Positions 14,236-16,465 of a DNA stretch of 16,465 bases are shown piece by piece; position 1 is the stretch's first letter, and each line of letters opens with the position of its first letter. The stretch is from the NCBI GenBank assembly GCA_003533545.1, contig DQEK01000408.1:5487-21951 (forward strand), written 5' to 3'. Made by a program: the position numbers and the translations under genes. A model generated the notes under the pieces. It searched no databases, had not been told where the DNA came from, and saw only the letters and a list, made by a program, of their open reading frames with translations. Source of the DNA: Acidobacteriota bacterium (lineage in GTDB: Bacteria > Acidobacteriota > Vicinamibacteria > Vicinamibacterales > UBA8438).

Positions 14236-15260
14236 TGAGCCCACGGCGTGTTGCCTCGACCCTAGCGGTGGTGGCACTGTTCGTTGCCCCGGTGCGGGCC
14301 CAGCAGACGCATATTCTGGTGCTGACGGGTCTTAGCGGTGACCCCGCATACGCCGAGCAGTTTCACACGTGGGCTACGACTCTCATTGACGCCGCAACCG
14401 AACGCTACGAACTACCGGCGGAGCAGGTTACCTACCTCGGAGAAAAGACCACGATCGACCCGGAGCGGGTCGACGGCCGCTCCACTCGAGAGAACGTGGA
14501 GCAGGCGTTTCGAGACATCGCCGATCAAGCGCAGCCGAGTGATCATGTGCTGGTGCTGCTCATTGGTCATGGAAGCTACAACAGCGGTGAATCTCGATTC
14601 AATCTTCCCGGGCGCGACCTGACCGCCAAGGACTACGCACTACTGCTCGATTTGTTGTCGGCGCAGCAGGTGACGTTCGTTAACGCGGCGACTTCCAGCG
14701 GTGGTTTTATCGAGGCGCTATCGGGCGAGGGTCGCACGGTGGTGACGGCGACTCGCAGCGGCGGGCAGTGGAATGAGACGGTGTTCGGTGGCTACTTCGT
14801 CGCGGCGTTTTCGGACGCGGAGGACGAGTCCGATCAGAACAAAGACGGCCGTGTGTCGATGCTTGAGGCGTTCGAGTATGCGACGGCCCAAGTGGCCCGA
14901 GTTTACGAGTCTGACGGGCGGTTGCAGACTGAGCATGCGCTGCTCGATGACAACGGCGACGGAGAAGGGGCCCGCGAGCCAGACCCGTTGACCACGGACG
15001 GCGCGATGGCACGAACGCTGTTCATCACGGCCGGCGAGGGCGCGGGACTTGCCCAGCTGCCCGATGACCCTGCACTCCGTGCGCTCTACTTGGAACGGCT
15101 TGAGCTTCAGGAGCAGATCGAGGCGCTGCAATTGACGCGGGGCGGACTCGACGACGCGTTGTATCAAGCAGAGATGGAAAAATTGCTCGTGGCGATGGCA
15201 TTGAAAAGCCGCGAGATTCGCGCTCTCGAAGGGGACGAAGTGGGCCCTCCTAATGATTAG
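14232..15260 (+). CDS. Exported caspase/legumain-like protein lacking the catalytic cysteine
   Basis: A 342-residue exported protein. The signal peptide is MMSPRRVASTLAVVALF, with cleavage after VRA (A23). The body has a caspase/legumain-like (clan CD) pattern: strand THILVLTGLSG, strand HVLVLLIGHGSYN with the expected catalytic His at H113, then VTFVNAATSSGGF. A clan CD peptidase would have a cysteine followed by x-S-G; here T154-S155-S156-G157 replaces it, so proteolysis is unlikely. Later an EF-hand- or dockerin-like loop is seen at residues 201-212 (DQNKDGRVSMLE), and a second acidic loop at 239-245 (DDNGDGE). A charged, probably coiled-coil helix fills about 285-333. Its ATG overlaps the previous stop (ATGA), implying coupled translation, and it overlaps the next gene by 8 bases. 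Function is unknown; binding or scaffolding is more likely than cleavage. Confidence 0.78.
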   Translation: MMSPRRVASTLAVVALFVAPVRAQQTHILVLTGLSGDPAYAEQFHTWATTLIDAATERYELPAEQVTYLGEKTTIDPERVDGRSTRENVEQAFRDIADQAQPSDHVLVLLIGHGSYNSGESRFNLPGRDLTAKDYALLLDLLSAQQVTFVNAATSSGGFIEALSGEGRTVVTATRSGGQWNETVFGGYFVAAFSDAEDESDQNKDGRVSMLEAFEYATAQVARVYESDGRLQTEHALLDDNGDGEGAREPDPLTTDGAMARTLFITAGEGAGLAQLPDDPALRALYLERLELQEQIEALQLTRGGLDDALYQAEMEKLLVAMALKSREIRALEGDEVGPPND

Positions 15261-16038
15261 GCGGGTGACCGGTGTCAAGCAGTTCGGCGCGGCGCTACTG
15301 TTGGCGTTCTTGCTGGCGGCCGGGGTCGCCGCGGTCGGTGGAGCCGTTGATTCGGTGCCGGTTTCCGGTCCGGCGACATTCGATGGGCGTTTCGTGTTCG
15401 CGCGCCTCAGATACGCCGACGGCTATTCTGGCGGGGGCTTTTTCTACCGGCAAGACCTTCCGTGGGCCCACGATTACCCTCGTGCCGAGCAGAATCTGAT
15501 GAAGATTCTCGACGAAGTCACGTTCATCGACCCGTATCTCGGGGCGGATGGCGGCACTATTTTGACGCTCGACGACCCCGCTCTATTCAATTACCCCTTC
15601 GCCTATATGTCTGAGCCCGGGTATTGGACGTTATCGGAGGACGAGACGATCGGGCTGCGCAACTATCTGTTGAAGGGCGGATTCCTGATCTTCGACGACT
15701 TCCATGCGGATGACCATTGGTACAACCTTGAGACGCAGATGAAAAAGGTGTTACCGGATCTGCGCTGGTTCCAGCTTGATGCCTCGCACCCGGTGTACCA
15801 CTCATTTTTTGACATCGATTCCCTCGAGTATGACGAGGTTTACCCCGGGGACATCCCGATTTTTTTTGGACTGTTCGAGAACAATGACCCGCAAGACCGG
15901 TTAGTCGCGGTAGCCAACCACAACAATGACATCGGTGAGGCATGGGAGTTCTCGATGACGGGTTGGATACCGATCGACTTGTCGAACGAAGCATTCAAAC
16001 TGGGCGTGAACTACATCATGTATGCGATGACGCACTGA
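15253..16038 (+). CDS. DUF4159 protein, exported (second of two)
   Basis: A 261-residue DUF4159 protein. A basic start (MIRRVTGVKQ) and hydrophobic stretch to about residue 32 form a signal peptide or anchor. Domain landmarks are FVFARLRYADGY, TLDDPALFNYPFAYMSEPGY, ETIGLRNYLLKGGFLIFDDF, the SHPVY motif, and a C-terminal NHNNDIGEAWEFSMTG with a closing YIMYAMTH. The same points occur in the gene at 10922, so the two are divergent paralogues with the same ending (YAMSH and YAMTH). The ATG overlaps the upstream gene by 8 bases, with no strong ribosome site, so translation is probably coupled. As in the first copy, no catalytic cysteine is visible. Its place between the caspase-like gene and moxR ties it to the same envelope system. 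Function unknown. Confidence 0.88.
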   Translation: MIRRVTGVKQFGAALLLAFLLAAGVAAVGGAVDSVPVSGPATFDGRFVFARLRYADGYSGGGFFYRQDLPWAHDYPRAEQNLMKILDEVTFIDPYLGADGGTILTLDDPALFNYPFAYMSEPGYWTLSEDETIGLRNYLLKGGFLIFDDFHADDHWYNLETQMKKVLPDLRWFQLDASHPVYHSFFDIDSLEYDEVYPGDIPIFFGLFENNDPQDRLVAVANHNNDIGEAWEFSMTGWIPIDLSNEAFKLGVNYIMYAMTH

Positions 16039-16096
16039 CACAGAGGCTTGTTGCGAACGAGGGCGTTGTTTTCTGTAGCCTGAAGCCTTAGAACGA

Positions 16097-16119
16097 GCGT
16101 TGGGGCGTGCCGCCAGCGC
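16097..16119 (+). repeat. Bulged hairpin just upstream of the moxR ribosome site
   Basis: GCGTT (16097-16101) and GGCG (16104-16107) pair with CGCC (16111-16114) and AGCGC (16115-16119). A GG bulge separates the 5' arms, one pair is G-U, and the loop is TGC. It ends two bases before the GAGGAG at 16122. It could be a processing or stabilising element within the operon. No T tract follows. Confidence 0.3.
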
Positions 16120-16121
16120 AT

Positions 16122-16127
16122 AGAGGA
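16122..16127 (+). promoter_or_regulatory. Strong ribosome binding site of moxR
   Basis: GAGGAG, 6 bases before the GTG at 16134. The GTG at 16128 is in frame but directly abuts the site, so 16134 is chosen. Confidence 0.6.
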
Positions 16128-16133
16128 GTGACC

Positions 16134-16465
16134 GTGGACCCATTCGCAGAACAACCGACCGACCTAAGTAGTCCTGACGATATCGCGCTGGCCGACCGCA
16201 TGAAGGCCGGACGGGAAGAGATTCTTTCTGAGATACACAAAAAGATCATCGGGCAACGGGAGGTCATCAACGAAACGTTGCTAACGCTATTCGTTGGGGG
16301 CAATAGTCTCATCATCGGCGTGCCAGGTTTGGCGAAGACGTTGCTCATCCAAACCATGGCGCAGGTGCTCGACCTCAAGTTTGGGCGCATCCAGTTCACA
16401 CCCGATCTGATGCCGTCGGACATTACCGGGACCGACATTATTCAGGAGGACCCGAAGACGGGCGG
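16134..16465 (+). CDS. MoxR-family AAA+ ATPase (3' truncated by window)
   Basis: The first ~110 residues of a MoxR ATPase; the frame is still open at the window edge. MoxR proteins are hexameric cytoplasmic AAA+ ATPases that act as chaperones for VWA-containing partners in maturing enzymes or envelope complexes. The N-terminal helix and the IIGQREVINETLLTLFVGGN segment lead to a Walker A motif, GVPGLAKT, with K68 as the nucleotide-binding lysine. The MoxR-specific RIQFTPDLMPSDITGTDI stretch comes next. Walker B and later motifs lie beyond the window. The GTG start follows GAGGAG at ideal spacing. It comes 95 bases after the second DUF4159 gene, in the same direction. A DUF58 gene and further VWA genes are expected next, by analogy with known MoxR clusters, but are not visible here. 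Confidence 0.93.
   Translation, partial: MDPFAEQPTDLSSPDDIALADRMKAGREEILSEIHKKIIGQREVINETLLTLFVGGNSLIIGVPGLAKTLLIQTMAQVLDLKFGRIQFTPDLMPSDITGTDIIQEDPKTG

Noticed and set aside
14232..15260. Active caspase effector of a phage-defence or cell-death system
   Set aside because: The catalytic cysteine position holds Thr, the protein has a signal peptide, and no sensor or nucleotide-signalling gene is adjacent. An envelope role fits better.

Overview
The window is GC-rich bacterial chromosome in which every supportable gene lies on the + strand. Starts are mixed ATG, GTG and TTG, spacings are tight, and there are no rRNA, tRNA, insertion-sequence, phage or CRISPR signatures. The gene families present suggest a Gram-negative environmental bacterium, plausibly of Acidobacteriota (Vicinamibacteria-like) type: a SufU/SufD/DUF59 iron-sulfur operon, a plant-type glutaminyl cyclotransferase, a PQQ alcohol dehydrogenase with a split cytochrome c, and a MoxR/VWA/DUF4159 cluster. 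That placement rests on gene-content memory, not on a marker gene, and is tentative.

Region 1 (1-3328) is the 3' part of a SUF iron-sulfur assembly operon: sufD (5' end outside the window), sufS, sufU and a SufT-like DUF59 protein with a proline-rich N-terminal extension. SufS strips sulfur from cysteine, SufU accepts it, SufD belongs to the scaffold complex (sufB and sufC are expected just upstream), and the DUF59 protein probably helps cluster maturation or transfer. A roughly 330-base non-coding stretch with inverted repeats follows.

Region 2 (3660-8480) holds apparently unrelated single genes: a lipoprotein with a C-terminal metallo-beta-lactamase domain, homoserine kinase (thrB), a membrane-anchored glutaminyl-peptide cyclotransferase, and an exported protein resembling M29 aminopeptidases whose metal-ligand positions look substituted.

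Region 3 (8608-10739) is a periplasmic oxidation pair. A type I PQQ-dependent alcohol dehydrogenase carries the Asp-Tyr-Asp signature associated with lanthanide use. It is translationally coupled to a small cytochrome c with a non-canonical CxxxCH haem motif, the likely electron acceptor.

Region 4 (10922 to the end) is the most intriguing part: DUF4159, then a membrane protein with VWA and GATase-like domains, then an exported caspase/legumain-like protein, then a second DUF4159, then a MoxR AAA+ ATPase cut by the window edge. Several of these proteins have hydrolase or amidotransferase-type folds but appear to lack the catalytic cysteine. This looks like a cell-envelope assembly or chaperone-type system (MoxR plus VWA) with pseudoenzyme partners, not a set of active proteases. 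Its cellular role is unknown.
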